Counted from the first letter of the stretch, positions 43,212-54,244 are shown. The stretch: 64,000 nucleotides of DNA from Noviherbaspirillum malthae (GCF_015352985.1 NZ_JACYXF010000001.1:558001-622000); one strand, 5' to 3'. Program-made: numbers and translations. The notes: generated by a model not told the origin, from the sequence alone.

Positions 43212-43835
43212 TCAGTGAATGTGCTTGCTATGGGAGGCCGTCGTGCTGGCCATGATCTTGTCGCAATAGGCGATCGCCATCGCCGACAGCAGGAAGGCGA
43301 GGTGGATGCCGGTCTGCGCGATCAGGGTCTTGGCATCGTAGGCGCCGGCGTTGATGAAGGTCTTGAGCAGATGGATCGACGAAATGCCGATGATCGCGGT
43401 CGCCAGCTTCACCTTCAGCACCGAGGCATTCACATGCGACAGCCATTCCGGCTGGTCGGGATGGCTTTCCAGGTTCATGCGAGAGACGAAGGTTTCGTAG
43501 CCGCCGACGATGACCATGATGAGCAGATTGGAAATCATGACCACGTCGATCAGGCCGAGCACTACCAGCATGATGGTGGTTTCATTGAGCTTGGTGGGCT
43601 GTACGCCGCCCTTGATGGCGACTGCCTGGAGAATGTGGTCGAGCGCCGCCTGGTTGCCGAGCGCCGCGCCGATCAGGTCGACCAGCTCGACCCAGAAATG
43701 ATAAACGTACACGCCTTGCGCCAGGATCAGGCCGAGGTAGAGCGGCAGCTGCAGCCACCGGCTCATGAAGATCAGGTTCGGCAACGGACGGATCGGTCGG
43801 GATGCTTGAGAGGTATCTTGATCGAGTCGATTCAT
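43212..43835 (-). CDS. UPF0114 (YqhA) family membrane protein
   Basis: 207 residues with four transmembrane helices. '[20 protein letters not shown]' and '[11 protein letters not shown]' open it; '[19 protein letters not shown]' and '[20 protein letters not shown]' are the family's most conserved stretches. Function unknown. The start at 43835 follows a weak ribosome site; the longer upstream frame lacks homology. It heads the minus-strand set with fumarase and murI, divergent from acs. Confidence 0.88.
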   Translation of the reverse strand: MNRLDQDTSQASRPIRPLPNLIFMSRWLQLPLYLGLILAQGVYVYHFWVELVDLIGAALGNQAALDHILQAVAIKGGVQPTKLNETTIMLVVLGLIDVVMISNLLIMVIVGGYETFVSRMNLESHPDQPEWLSHVNASVLKVKLATAIIGISSIHLLKTFINAGAYDAKTLIAQTGIHLAFLLSAMAIAYCDKIMASTTASHSKHIH

Positions 43836-44071
43836 GTAGAGGGTGATGGAGCCAAAAAAACCGCTACATTTTACACGGGTCAGCAATTCATGATCGGCGT
43901 TTCGCAAGCCCGCGGCGCGCCGGCCTGCTCTCGGCGCTCTCGCATGCCCCGCCGTTCCGGCAAGACTGAGAATTCTCAAGATAAGCGCATGGGAAGGCGT
44001 TAAAAACCCTATAGGAGCGGAGAGGTCGGCGGCCGTTCCGCCGTATTGTCCAGAAAACATGTAAGGCTTCA

Positions 44072-44089
44072 GTAAGCGTAAAAGCTTAC
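44072..44089. promoter_or_regulatory. Inverted repeat upstream of acs
   Basis: GTAAGC-N6-GCTTAC ends 36 bases before the acs start. It could be an operator or a leader hairpin. No protein can be named. Confidence 0.4.
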
Positions 44090-44125
44090 CTTCATGGCAA
44101 ACTCACATCCCCGCAGGAGACAACC

Positions 44126-46108
<1,983 letters not shown>

Positions 46109-46226
46109 AAAGGGAAAACCAACGCTGTTGTAACCAATAAATCCCTGGAGACCAGCCGGCGGGGCCACAAGCTTCGTCGGCATTTTTGTTTGTGCATTTT
46201 GTCTGTGTTTGTTGCCCCAGAAAAAA

Positions 46227-46257
46227 TTGCGGCAAATTCTCAAACCTTTGCTATAAT
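46227..46257 (+). promoter_or_regulatory. Probable promoter of tRNA-Ser
   Basis: TATAAT at 46252-46257, with TTGCGG 19 bases further upstream as a weaker -35. Confidence 0.65.
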
Positions 46258-46289
46258 CTGCGGCTTCGCAAAGGCGAAAACCGAATCCA

Positions 46290-46380
46290 GGAGAGGTGGA
46301 TGAGTGGTTTAAGTCGCACGCCTGGAAAGCGTGTATAGGTTCATAGCCTATCGGGGGTTCGAATCCCCCCCTCTCCGCCA
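46290..46380 (+). tRNA. tRNA-Ser (GGA)
   Basis: 91 bases with a long variable arm, acceptor stem GGAGAGG / CCTCTCC, anticodon GGA in CCTGGAAAGC and encoded CCA. Confidence 0.97.
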
Positions 46381-46387
46381 GAACACG

Positions 46388-46415
46388 AAACCCGTTGCTT
46401 TCAACGGGTTTTTTT
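46388..46415 (+). terminator. Terminator of tRNA-Ser
   Basis: AAACCCGTTG / CAACGGGTTT stem of 10 bp, loop CTTT, then four more T. Confidence 0.92.
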
Positions 46416-46579
46416 ACGCCCGCCGTTTGAATGGTGCGATGTGCCTTTCACATGTCTGCCGAATTAAATTGGATGTACAGCCTGAGCTGCTCTGGCGGCC
46501 GGCACTCAATACAATTTATTGTTGAAAATTCAACGCTGTGATGGGATAGTCTTGCGACGAACCAAAACCTGCAGCGTTA

Positions 46580-47662
46580 ATGAATTTACGTGCCGACTCC
46601 CCATCTGACAGCCAAACCATCGCCACGCTGCACGCAGATAGTTGGAATTCTGCGGTTCGCGGTGCATTAAATGATGACTACGTCACCGGCAGTATCGCCG
46701 CTGACCGAGAGGCACTTCGGACATCAAGGTTAACGAACCCATCGTTGAGTCAGCATGTGGTTGTTGCACATGACGATGATGACGTACTGCCTTTCTTCTG
46801 CATCGTTCTCTTGTTGATACCGCTGATCTTTTTGGCGGCTTGCACCCGACAAGCGGAACATGGCTTGGAGCAAAAATCATCTGCAGGTTCAGCGGCTGCT
46901 CCATCGACACCGCCCATCAATTCCAAAGGAATGAAAAAGAAACAGGACGAACTGCTGGGAGCCATTTTTCAAAATGCTTATCGGCCTGAAAGCGGTGATG
47001 CTTTGGCTGAGATTCAAGATGCGGGTGAAGCGGCAAAGTATCTGATGACGTTTGTTTCCTCAATTGAGCGAGTTGATGGACGTGCCGCCGTAATTACGAA
47101 TGCAATGCCGGCTGACGAGGAAGGGCAGGCGCAGTTCGGGCATTCATCGCCGGGCTTGCTCAACGTTTATTTCCTGCAGCGGTCAGATGGAATCTGGAAA
47201 GTTCTGGAGCGTCGGGAAAACATAGGCGCGATGGGCTCGAATGGCAATATCGGTAATGTCGAATGGGTCACGCTTGCACCCGAAAAGCAAGGATTCGTCG
47301 TATCGTCCGGTGGGACATGGCAAGGTTATACGGCGACCATGGCGGAAGTGTTCGACCTCGCAGACGGCGTGGTAAGTCTGGGAAGTTTCAGGAACCACTC
47401 AAGCAACAGTGGCGCATGTACTGAGCAAGCAGACGAATGCTGGGAAGTTACGGGCACCTTGCGCTTCGTTGACAGCAGCCAGCCAAATGCCTACCGCGAT
47501 ATCCTTGTTGATTTCGCCGGAAAGAAATACACGATTACGGAAGGCAAGGGCGGGACGGCCACGGAACATTTAAAAGCCAGCATCAAGGAAACTGCGCGCT
47601 ACCGATTCGACGGCAAACAGTACAAGCTCATTTCCGGTACCAACCCTGTGCCGGAGATCTGA
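46580..47662 (+). CDS. Chimeric protein: GNAT N-terminal remnant fused to a lipoprotein
   Basis: 360 residues. The first 65 ('SDSQTIATLHADSWNSAVRG', 'VVVAHDDDD') match the beginning of a GNAT acetyltransferase, but the acetyl-CoA-binding part is absent. In frame follows a signal-peptide-like segment with lipobox 'LAAC' near residue 88 and a roughly 270-residue beta-rich domain with 'VYFLQRSDGIWKVLERRENI'. The signal segment lacks its own start codon close by; GTG near 46755 is possible. It looks like an in-frame deletion that joined two genes. The lipoprotein domain family is unknown. Confidence 0.7.
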   Translation: MNLRADSPSDSQTIATLHADSWNSAVRGALNDDYVTGSIAADREALRTSRLTNPSLSQHVVVAHDDDDVLPFFCIVLLLIPLIFLAACTRQAEHGLEQKSSAGSAAAPSTPPINSKGMKKKQDELLGAIFQNAYRPESGDALAEIQDAGEAAKYLMTFVSSIERVDGRAAVITNAMPADEEGQAQFGHSSPGLLNVYFLQRSDGIWKVLERRENIGAMGSNGNIGNVEWVTLAPEKQGFVVSSGGTWQGYTATMAEVFDLADGVVSLGSFRNHSSNSGACTEQADECWEVTGTLRFVDSSQPNAYRDILVDFAGKKYTITEGKGGTATEHLKASIKETARYRFDGKQYKLISGTNPVPEI

Positions 47663-47926
47663 TCCAAACTCTCGCTTGTTGCGGCTCGGATTCCTGCAGT
47701 TGCTCCTTCATTCTTGCAAGTGATTGGAAAGTATTTCATCCAGGCAGGCGCTGGCCGGGATAGGGCGAAGTGTCAGCTACTGCGAGGATCGCCACATGAA
47801 ATCGTACATCTGATGGGTACCGGAACAAGAATTCAAGGCAGTCCATCAAGTCACGCCATTCTTGCAAGCAAATGGCACATGTTTTGCTGCTAAAAAGCGA
47901 TCGCATCCCATTGACGGAGCTTCCTC

Positions 47927-48409
47927 ATGAAAACATTGACTGCATCCATGTTGCTCAGCGCCTTGCTCGCCGTCTCCGGCGCAGTGCATGCCGACGCCAA
48001 CCAGACTACCCGCAGCCCCGAATCCGGTCATCCCAATGCAGGTGAAGTGACGCCTGGACTGGGCAGTCCCGCGTCGGGCACGGCCGGTTCGACCGGCGGT
48101 TCGCGCACACCCGGCACATCGGCTTCGGGCGCTGCAGTGACATGCCCGGAATTGACCATGCGTCCCGGCAGCAACGGCAACGCCGACTCAGGAACGGCGC
48201 GGCCGAACGGGCCGTCTCTTGCGCAGAACAGGGCGCCCAGCGTCAGCACTTCCTGCATCGATGAAAAGACCTCTTCGACGGCATCGTCGTCGGCTGATAG
48301 CTCAGGCGGCAATGCAGGAGGCCAAGGCCAAGCTGCATCGGGTGCTGGAAAAACGAGCAATGCGAAAGACAGCAATCAAGCGGGCAAGGGCCAAAGCAGC
48401 AAGCAGTAA
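47927..48409 (+). CDS. Secreted low-complexity protein
   Basis: 160 residues. A signal peptide ends 'SGAVHAD'. The mature part is almost entirely Ser, Gly, Thr, Ala and Pro ('GTAGSTGGSRTPGTSASG'), with two Cys (in 'VTCPEL' and 'TSCIDE') and a Lys/Gln tail. GGAG lies nine bases before ATG 47927. It resembles other Ser/Gly-rich secreted proteins of this window (21924). Role unknown. Confidence 0.7.
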   Translation: MKTLTASMLLSALLAVSGAVHADANQTTRSPESGHPNAGEVTPGLGSPASGTAGSTGGSRTPGTSASGAAVTCPELTMRPGSNGNADSGTARPNGPSLAQNRAPSVSTSCIDEKTSSTASSSADSSGGNAGGQGQAASGAGKTSNAKDSNQAGKGQSSKQ

Positions 48410-48820
48410 AACAGGTGAAAGCTTATCGATGAGCGCGTTCATTCGATGATGTGCGTGATCGCAGTCTCGCGCATTTGGAAGCGCCTTTGAAAAGTCCTGC
48501 AATCAAATTTGGCTATTGCCGCAGTGATGAACAGGCATGTGCGTGTGTGTACATGCCTGCTTTCGCCGGCGCGTCATGTGGCTCGCCAAATCGGCAACCT
48601 GTTCTTTGACGGCCATCATGGCGCAATGTCATAGGCGAAGTATCATTCATTCATCTGCTGTACATGCAACCGATATGCATGATGGTAGCCGAACATGCCC
48701 TTCCTCCCCACTGGAGTGAAAGGCATGTTCTCCCTCCCGGTCTTTCCAGCCTCTCCCGCTGTTCATCCCTTGCAGACTCCCCTATCGCCGAAGCCGAATG
48801 CAGGCCCTTGATGCCGCTGT
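48410..48820. other. Intergenic region before the yihY-type gene end
   Basis: About 410 bases with no supported gene on either strand; a short TG-rich tract near 48538-48552 is the only visible feature. Confidence 0.5.
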
Positions 48821-49729
48821 CTATTCTTTGAATTCTTCGGTATGAAACTCCGCATCCTCCTGCGGCTTCGTGTCTTCGATGCGCTCGTATTCCGCAATCA
48901 CCTGCGCGCCGAACAGCAGCAGCGTCGCGGCGATCTCCAGGCTCAGCAGAACGATGATGGCAGTGGTCATCGATCCATAGACGACGTTTACCTGCGATAG
49001 CGTCGCGAAATACCACACCAGGATATGGCGCGTCAGTTCCCATAGCAGCGCGGCCGTGACGCCGCCGAGAAGCGCATGCCGCCATGACAGGCGGCCGACC
49101 GGCATCACCATGTAGACCGACGTCAGCAGGAGCACTTCGCCGGCAAAGCCGAGCAGGTAGAGCAGCACGCCCGACAGGCCGCTCAGCGACCATGAATACC
49201 CGAACAGGTCCACGTATTCCTGTCCGATGGTTTGCAGGCTGCCGGCCACCAGCGTCACGAGCAGGAGGCCAAAGCCCAGGAAGAGGATGTAGCAGTAGGG
49301 CAGCAAGGCGGAGACAAGGAAGTGCCGCCGGCGTATCGCGACGCGATGAAAGAAAATGACCGACATCGCATTTTCGAGAACAGTGAAGGCCAGCGAACTG
49401 AAAAAGATCATCGTGGCGCCGAGCAGCCAGCTGATGACCTCGCGGTGCCCGAGAAAATTGGCGAGCTCGTTGATGACTGCCTTCGATTGACCGGGGATCA
49501 GCCATTCAAGATAGCGGCCTATCGTTTCCAGCAGCTCTCCCTGGTCAATGAAGTGCGAGAGCGCGATGACGGTGATGATCAACAGCGGCACGATGGAGAG
49601 CAGGGCGTAATAGGCAACCGCGCCGGCCAGCAGCAGGCCCTGATTGGCGCGGAAGCCCTTGAGCGCCCTTAATGCAAAGGTGCCCGGGCGCTCGATCATG
49701 AACAGGACTTTGCGGTCGTTAATCTGCAT
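48821..49729 (-). CDS. YihY/BrkB family inner-membrane protein
   Basis: 302 residues with six transmembrane helices. The family pattern is clear: 'QGLLLAGAVAYYALLSIVPLL' in pieces 'LAGAVAYYALLSIVPLL', 'GYSWSLSGLSGVLLYLLGF' and 'ATLSQVNVVYGSMTTAIIVL'. The acidic tail ends 'EDAEFHTEEFKE'. Earlier annotated as RNase BN in error for the family; function is unknown. The start at 49729 is preferred; ATG 49699 is possible. It is a single-gene unit. Confidence 0.92.
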   Translation of the reverse strand: MQINDRKVLFMIERPGTFALRALKGFRANQGLLLAGAVAYYALLSIVPLLIITVIALSHFIDQGELLETIGRYLEWLIPGQSKAVINELANFLGHREVISWLLGATMIFFSSLAFTVLENAMSVIFFHRVAIRRRHFLVSALLPYCYILFLGFGLLLVTLVAGSLQTIGQEYVDLFGYSWSLSGLSGVLLYLLGFAGEVLLLTSVYMVMPVGRLSWRHALLGGVTAALLWELTRHILVWYFATLSQVNVVYGSMTTAIIVLLSLEIAATLLLFGAQVIAEYERIEDTKPQEDAEFHTEEFKE

Positions 49730-49965
49730 GACATGCCTGGTGGGATAGGTGGCGACTATGCTACGCCGGTTGAAGGGATGTCCGGCTTGTGGCGGCGCAA
49801 GTGCAGGCAGTGAAGGACAAGGGAACGGAAGCAATGAAGTGTTGTTGCCGGTGAAAGAAACAACATAGATTTGCTGTACTTCAATAGTGCGTACTGTGTG
49901 TCACATCCGGGTCATGAAGGGCTTTTTATAATACGCATATCGAGTGTGTTCATTGGAGAGACCGC

Positions 49966-50100
49966 ATGGGCAAGTCGCTGCACAACCGTATCCGTTTGAA
50001 ATCCCGCACCCCCTTGAATCTTGCGACAGTGCGCAGCGCCGCGATCGGCGTGTCCGCATCGATCGCTCTGCTGGTGCTGGCGGTGAAAAAGTTTCGCTGA
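49966..50100 (+). CDS. 44-residue single-helix membrane protein
   Basis: Starts 'MGKSLHNRIRLKSRT' (basic) followed by a hydrophobic helix 'AAIGVSASIALLVLAVKKF' and a basic end. GGAGAG lies eight bases upstream and a TATAAT at 49927-49932 could be its -10. Such size and layout fit a small inner-membrane protein. It is intact in frame with a good ribosome site, so I think it is real although too short for usual ORF lists. Confidence 0.65.
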   Translation: MGKSLHNRIRLKSRTPLNLATVRSAAIGVSASIALLVLAVKKFR

Positions 50101-50254
50101 ATATCCTTGAACGGGCGTGGAGGCGCGGAGCCGAAATCCCGATATCTGTCTCCGCGTTTGCCCTTTGCCGTTACTGCAGTCTCCAGACGCAGATGGAATA
50201 GGCTTCGCATCGTCGCGCTATCAGAAAGCTGCAGATTGCCGGACGAACAAATTT

Positions 50255-50284
50255 TTGACATTCCGGCTGGGCTGTCGATATAAT
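50255..50284 (+). promoter_or_regulatory. Sigma-70 promoter of tRNA-Asn
   Basis: TTGACA at 50255-50260 and TATAAT at 50279-50284, spacer 18. Confidence 0.9.
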
Positions 50285-50295
50285 GCGGCCTCTGT

Positions 50296-50371
50296 TCCCT
50301 GATAGCTCAGTCGGTAGAGCGACGGACTGTTAATCCGCAGGTCCCTGGTTCGAGTCCAGGTCGGGGAGCCA
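50296..50371 (+). tRNA. tRNA-Asn (GTT)
   Basis: 76 bases, acceptor stem TCCCTGA / TCGGGGA, anticodon GTT in ACTGTTAAT, T loop GGTTCGAGTCC, encoded CCA. Confidence 0.97.
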
Positions 50372-50513
50372 GAGTCACCCAGCAAGATCTGATAGTCGCC
50401 ATTCTTCCTGAATGAGCGGGCATCCAAGGCAGATCATCCCGCACGTTTCTTCCCTTCGATGTTCAACCCGAATGGCTTCTCGCTGTTCCTGTCGCGTTTT
50501 GACGCTGTTTCAG

Positions 50514-50705
50514 CTATGCCTGTCTTGACGGCGTGGAGTCATCCGATGAATGTCCGGACTGCGAAGCATTCGGATGCCATTTCATTTTTTTGCCGCCGAC
50601 CCACTCCAGCCGCGGAAAGCAGGACATGACGGCCGCTGCCGCGTAGATGTACATGATCACGCACATCACCTTGAAGAGAAGTACTGTCGATCCTTCTTTC
50701 ATCAT
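50514..50705 (-). CDS. Small single-helix hypothetical protein
   Basis: 63 residues. A hydrophobic N-terminal half ('VLLFKVMCVIMYIYAAAAVM') is followed by a polar C-terminal half. AAGGGT lies close upstream of the two ATGs. No family known. It overlaps the end of a doubtful frame at 50702 by four bases. Confidence 0.45.
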   Translation of the reverse strand: MMKEGSTVLLFKVMCVIMYIYAAAAVMSCFPRLEWVGGKKMKWHPNASQSGHSSDDSTPSRQA

Positions 50706-50947
50706 TTACCCTTCGCACTCCCGATTGCATTGCACATGCCAGCCTCTATATTGGCGGCCACCAGCAGTGGCACCTTGAGCAAACTTAAGGCAATGTATTC
50801 AGCTACCTCAGCAGTGGACCCGATTGCGTGATGAATAGCCGTTGCCGCAGCGCGGCCCCGCCATTTGCTGCTATTGCGGTGCCTTTTGCCGTTGGGCCGG
50901 TGCCTGGCGTGCCTTGGCAGGGCAGAGATTGCGAAGTATCTGGTCAT
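50702..50947 (-). CDS. Doubtful small ORF with a hydrophobic C-terminal half
   Basis: 81 residues with its only ATG inside the end of the gene at 50871-51413 (77-base overlap). The C-terminal 'VAEYIALSLLKVPLLVAANI' looks like a helix, and the end overlaps the next start by four bases (ATGA), which favours a real gene; the overlapped N-terminus and missing ribosome site argue against. Confidence 0.25.
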   Translation of the reverse strand: MTRYFAISALPRHARHRPNGKRHRNSSKWRGRAAATAIHHAIGSTAEVAEYIALSLLKVPLLVAANIEAGMCNAIGSAKGK

Positions 50948-51413
50948 CGATCGAATCCGGCACCGGGTCCTTCATTTCGGGCGCTGCGTACTTCGAAGTG
51001 CCGGCTACCGCGCCTTTGGCAAATCGCTCGCCGTAATAGGTCACGTCCGTGATGCCGAGGCGGCCGGCCTTGCAGTCTGCAAGCAGGCGTTCCCGAAGCG
51101 AGAGGTAGGGCTTTTCCTTTTCAAAATATTCCTGGGCCATCAGCTCCCGGTGCAGCCATACCGCGATGCGGCCATCGCTTTCACGGCGCCGATCCTGGTG
51201 CATGAAGACGGCTGCATCGTGGGACTTGCCGACGCCGCGCCAGCTTGACGGCAAGTCGCGCTGGCCCTGCGCGTATAGCTCGTCCATGCTGAGGGGCGGA
51301 GTTTGGGGCGCTGCCGCGACTGTCTGCGACAGCACGATCGCTGCCAGGCCGAACAGAGCGCAAAGGACGGAGGATGCCGCGCTGAGGCGAGTGAATGCGA
51401 AGGTATTGATCAT
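50871..51413 (-). CDS. Secreted protein resembling surface-adhesin E
   Basis: 180 residues. A signal peptide ends near 'TVAAAPQ'. The mature domain has 'RIAVWLHRE', 'LLADCKAGRLGITDVTYYGE' and 'DPVPDSIDDQILRNLC'; the two Cys and the P.S spacing match the small adhesin-E-like (protein E) beta domain. Members of that family are outer-membrane or secreted, and most are uncharacterised outside Haemophilus. Assignment is from pattern only. Confidence 0.65.
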   Translation of the reverse strand: MINTFAFTRLSAASSVLCALFGLAAIVLSQTVAAAPQTPPLSMDELYAQGQRDLPSSWRGVGKSHDAAVFMHQDRRRESDGRIAVWLHRELMAQEYFEKEKPYLSLRERLLADCKAGRLGITDVTYYGERFAKGAVAGTSKYAAPEMKDPVPDSIDDQILRNLCPAKARQAPAQRQKAPQ

Positions 51414-51489
51414 TGTCGTTCAAGATGGGCCGCTGCATGCCTGACCTGACGTACTGGCAGCCGTGATATACATCGTGTAGTATTGTCCA

Positions 51490-51544
51490 TCCCCAATCCC
51501 ATACAAGGGAATCTGCGAGCCGGCCACAAGCCGGCTTTTATTTT
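51490..51544 (+). ncRNA. Candidate short RNA ending in an orphan terminator
   Basis: A -10-like TAGTAT lies at 51478-51483. The end is the hairpin AGCCGGC-CACAA-GCCGGCT plus TTTATTTT at 51518-51544. No plus-strand gene lies within 1 kb upstream. Confidence 0.35.
51518..51544 (+). terminator. Orphan plus-strand terminator
   Basis: 7-bp stem AGCCGGC / GCCGGCT, loop CACAA, T-rich tail. Confidence 0.75.
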
Positions 51545-51669
51545 GCCCCTGCAATGCCGCCTATTTTAATTTCCGAACGACACGTGTGATTGTAAATTGG
51601 CCGGAACTTCCATGAAAAATTCCGTACGAAGCTCAATACTGTTGAATCCGACGACGATTGAGGTTTGAA

Positions 51670-51882
51670 ATGCCCGCCGCCGAACATACTGCCCGACAAC
51701 TTGAGATACTCGTGGAAGCCGCCTGTCACTATGGTCTGGTGCTCGAGCTGCTGTCCGCGATCCATGAGATGCAGAACGGGCGGGAGCTGGACGATGCGGA
51801 TGCCCGGCTCGTCAACACCGCATCGATTGCGGCCTTGCTTGCGCGTGTGGAGCGCTCGGAGCGCGGCATCGATACCGAATAG
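51670..51882 (+). CDS. Small hypothetical helical protein
   Basis: 70 residues. GAGG lies six bases before ATG 51670 (TTG 51658 is an in-frame alternative). The protein is predicted helical, with 'RQLEILVEAACHYGLVLELL' and 'LVNTASIAALLARVERSE'. No motif is recognised. Good codon composition and ribosome site support it. Confidence 0.6.
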   Translation: MPAAEHTARQLEILVEAACHYGLVLELLSAIHEMQNGRELDDADARLVNTASIAALLARVERSERGIDTE

Positions 51883-51945
51883 GGCCTGTGCGGTATCAGG
51901 CCATGGCACTGCCGTGGCCGAACACGCCGCTGTTTGCCGCGAGGT

Positions 51946-52383
51946 TCAGGTCTTTCTGAATAATTTGCGCGATAACTGGTCGAATGCCAGCCATGCTTTT
52001 TGCAGCGTCTTCAGGAAGGGGCTGGAATGCTGGTGCCTTTCCAGGAAAGCTTCAAGCGAAGATGAGCGATGGCGACGATGCCGTGAGCGCCCGCGGCTGC
52101 TGCGCCGGATTGCGAAATCCACATTGTCGATGCGGCTGCCGCTCTGGGAGTCCTGCGACTCCATGCGGGCGATCCATTCGTCATGCTCGCGCCGCTTTGC
52201 GGGATCGGACAGGACGGCATAAGCGGAATTGATGATCTGGATGACACGGATCGCATCCGGATTCTCGCTGTTTCGGTCAGGATGGTATTTTTGCGAAAGC
52301 GTCTTGTACGCAGCGCGAATTACCTCGGGCGGCGCATTGCGAGCGACTTTCAGGTTGTCATAGTGCGTGTGGATCTGTGCCAT
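51946..52383 (-). CDS. J-domain (DnaJ-like) protein
   Basis: 145 residues. The J domain fills the first 75: 'HYDNLKVARNAPPEVIRAAY', the HPD motif in 'KYHPDRNSEN', and 'INSAYAVLSDPAKRREHD'. The rest is a basic Ser/Arg-rich region and a helix; Gly/Phe and zinc regions are absent, so it is a type III J protein that stimulates DnaK ATPase for a specific client. TTG 52392 is a possible earlier start. Confidence 0.88.
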   Translation of the reverse strand: MAQIHTHYDNLKVARNAPPEVIRAAYKTLSQKYHPDRNSENPDAIRVIQIINSAYAVLSDPAKRREHDEWIARMESQDSQSGSRIDNVDFAIRRSSRGRSRHRRHRSSSLEAFLERHQHSSPFLKTLQKAWLAFDQLSRKLFRKT

Positions 52384-52600
52384 CCTAGGCAATCCGAAAA
52401 AGGTTTATACAATAGAGTCGAATACAAGAATACTCGAGTGCGGCATGGCATTGTTTAGCAACTTTGCCGGACATGTCTAGCATGGTATTGCACCGCACAG
52501 AGGCTTCATTGCATTTTATCAAGTCGCCTGACAGATCCTCATCTATCTGCGCAGACGAGCACCGAATTTGAAGCCGACAGACCCGCAATCATCATTGGCA

Positions 52601-52837
52601 TCATTGGCGATGTTCGCGCTGCAGCCATGCCGTGCCGGCGCGTCTTGCCGCCTCTATTGCTTCCTCATAGGTCGGCGCAGGCGTCTCCGATGCGCGGTGC
52701 TTCTCCAGCACGCAGCGGAAATCGCCGGCGGCATCGTCGAACTTGAGAATGGTGACGAAAGGGTCCCAGGTCCGGCCTCCCGGCAATTCGTGCGCCAGCA
52801 GGTGCAGCTGATACTTGCCGATTGTTTCTATCTGCAT
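52601..52837 (-). CDS. Small hypothetical protein
   Basis: 78 residues. 'MQIETIGKYQLHLLAHELPG' and 'WDPFVTILKFDDAAGDFRCV' form a beta-rich start, then a helix 'TYEEAIEAARRAGTAWLQ'. GGAG lies seven bases upstream. The protein-like pattern and spacing support a real gene; family unknown. Confidence 0.6.
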   Translation of the reverse strand: MQIETIGKYQLHLLAHELPGGRTWDPFVTILKFDDAAGDFRCVLEKHRASETPAPTYEEAIEAARRAGTAWLQREHRQ

Positions 52838-53127
52838 CGTCGCTCCATGGATATATGCCGGCTCTCATCGTAGCAGGGGCGGACCGGACACTCTTGACGA
52901 CGGTCATGCAGGGCAACGGGTTCGTGCAGGGCACGATCTGCCTGTTTCCAGCATCGAGAGATCCCGTCATGTGAAATCGCGCTGTTCCGAAGACTCGCAG
53001 GACGCTTGTCGGCTCGCGTCATCCTCACTGATGGTGTCGGGTCAGGGCCAACGGAATATGTGGGCAGCGGACCTGCAGGTCTTGGTTCGTGTGCGCGAGG
53101 ATCGGGCGGCTGGGCTGACAGAAGCGG

Positions 53128-53433
53128 CTATTCGGCGGAATTCCACCAGGCGCCCAGCAAGCCTGTCATGTAGGTGCCGACGCCGACGGTCACGGTGACG
53201 CTGGCAATGACAAGAGCATCGGCGAGCACGGCGGCGAATCCGGCGCAGCTCATGGCGATACCGGCCAACTGCATCAGCTTGTATTCCCTGAGCGGCGCGA
53301 CGTTGGTTTCATTCTCGTCGGGCAGGGCGGGCTGACCGCGGCTTACAACCGGATAACCGCACGCGTGACACGCTTCCGCATGCACGGAAAGAATGGCCTC
53401 GCACTCGCTGCAAATGATCCGCGACGTTTTCAT
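53128..53433 (-). CDS. Zinc-ribbon plus two-helix membrane protein
   Basis: 101 residues. A small zinc ribbon, 'ICSECEAILSVHAEACHACGYPV' in pieces 'CSECEAIL' and 'CHACGYPV' (CxxC twice), is followed by two transmembrane helices to the end ('AMSCAGFAAVLADALVIASV'). It may be a small membrane sensor or adaptor; unknown family. The start at 53433 is chosen because the ribbon follows at once; the longer frame upstream lacks support. Confidence 0.65.
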   Translation of the reverse strand: MKTSRIICSECEAILSVHAEACHACGYPVVSRGQPALPDENETNVAPLREYKLMQLAGIAMSCAGFAAVLADALVIASVTVTVGVGTYMTGLLGAWWNSAE

Positions 53434-53806
53434 ATCTGCTCTTGCCTGGGTCTGGTTCGCCTGATTTGTATGGACGATCAATACTGAAGAAGTCGCGTCA
53501 TTAGACACGCGGCCGCGAACGAAGCCCAGCCATATATATGGGAGAGATGGCATGAAAATATGCGGAAATTGATTAAAACCAAGCAGGTTTTGCGTCATTT
53601 TGACGCGGCACGGCTTTTGCACGGTAAGCAGCAGCAACCGGCTTGTTGTTGAAAACCGCACAGGGCAGGCAAGGTGTGATTCATCATGAAGTCACAATCC
53701 TCATGCAGACTTTCTTTCCCGCTCCGGCATGCTCGGCCGGAGCCGCCGGCACTCATTGCGATGGCGCTGCCGACAGCGGCCGCGCCACCCGCACAGGAGC
53801 TTAGCG
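53434..53806. other. Intergenic region between divergent genes
   Basis: About 370 bases separating the zinc-ribbon gene from the plus-strand gene at 53807. Open frames here look random; no promoter pair is clear. Confidence 0.45.
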
Positions 53807-54070
53807 ATGAAGGTAACGACGGAAATGATAGACGCTGCCATGAAGAAGGCGACCGAAGCGGGTCTTCTGCCGCGTCATGCGCGGCACGAGGATGTCTCCA
53901 TCAACCGTGAACTGATACGCATGGTGCTGACAGCGGCATTGGAGAGCGAGCGCAATCATGCCAAAGCGTCGGTGCCGAATGCGCCTGGCAGTCCGGGCGG
54001 GATGGGGGCCGCAGATACGAACGGCGTGCGGCGTTCAGGCCTGTCCAAGCTGACCGCGGGCGTGTTCTGA
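53807..54070 (+). CDS. Small hypothetical protein
   Basis: 87 residues. AGGAG lies nine bases before ATG 53807. 'VTTEMIDAAMKKATEAGLLP' and 'INRELIRMVLTAALESER' are helices; the tail is Gly/Ser-rich. I do not recognise a family. The gene is followed by a possible terminator 175 bases on. Confidence 0.65.
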   Translation: MKVTTEMIDAAMKKATEAGLLPRHARHEDVSINRELIRMVLTAALESERNHAKASVPNAPGSPGGMGAADTNGVRRSGLSKLTAGVF

Positions 54071-54147
54071 TACGGGCTGCCGAACCTGAAACACACCTAG
54101 GTTATCGAGATTGAAGTCTCGACATTGACCGTTGCGCTCGCGTGGGG

Positions 54148-54184
54148 ACTTTCCCACACCTGCTGTGGTCAAGCCTGTGGATAA
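54148..54184 (-). repeat. 37-bp DnaA-box-like composite motif, copy 2
   Basis: On the minus strand it reads TTATCCACAGGCTTG, CCACAGC, GTGTGGGAAAGT; a perfect DnaA-box word TTATCCACA opens it at 54184. Confidence 0.72.
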
Positions 54185-54244
54185 CCGCAGGCCGATGATG
54201 GTATGTCTTTGATTTGACGGTATAAATCCGAGCTGGTAAAAAAT

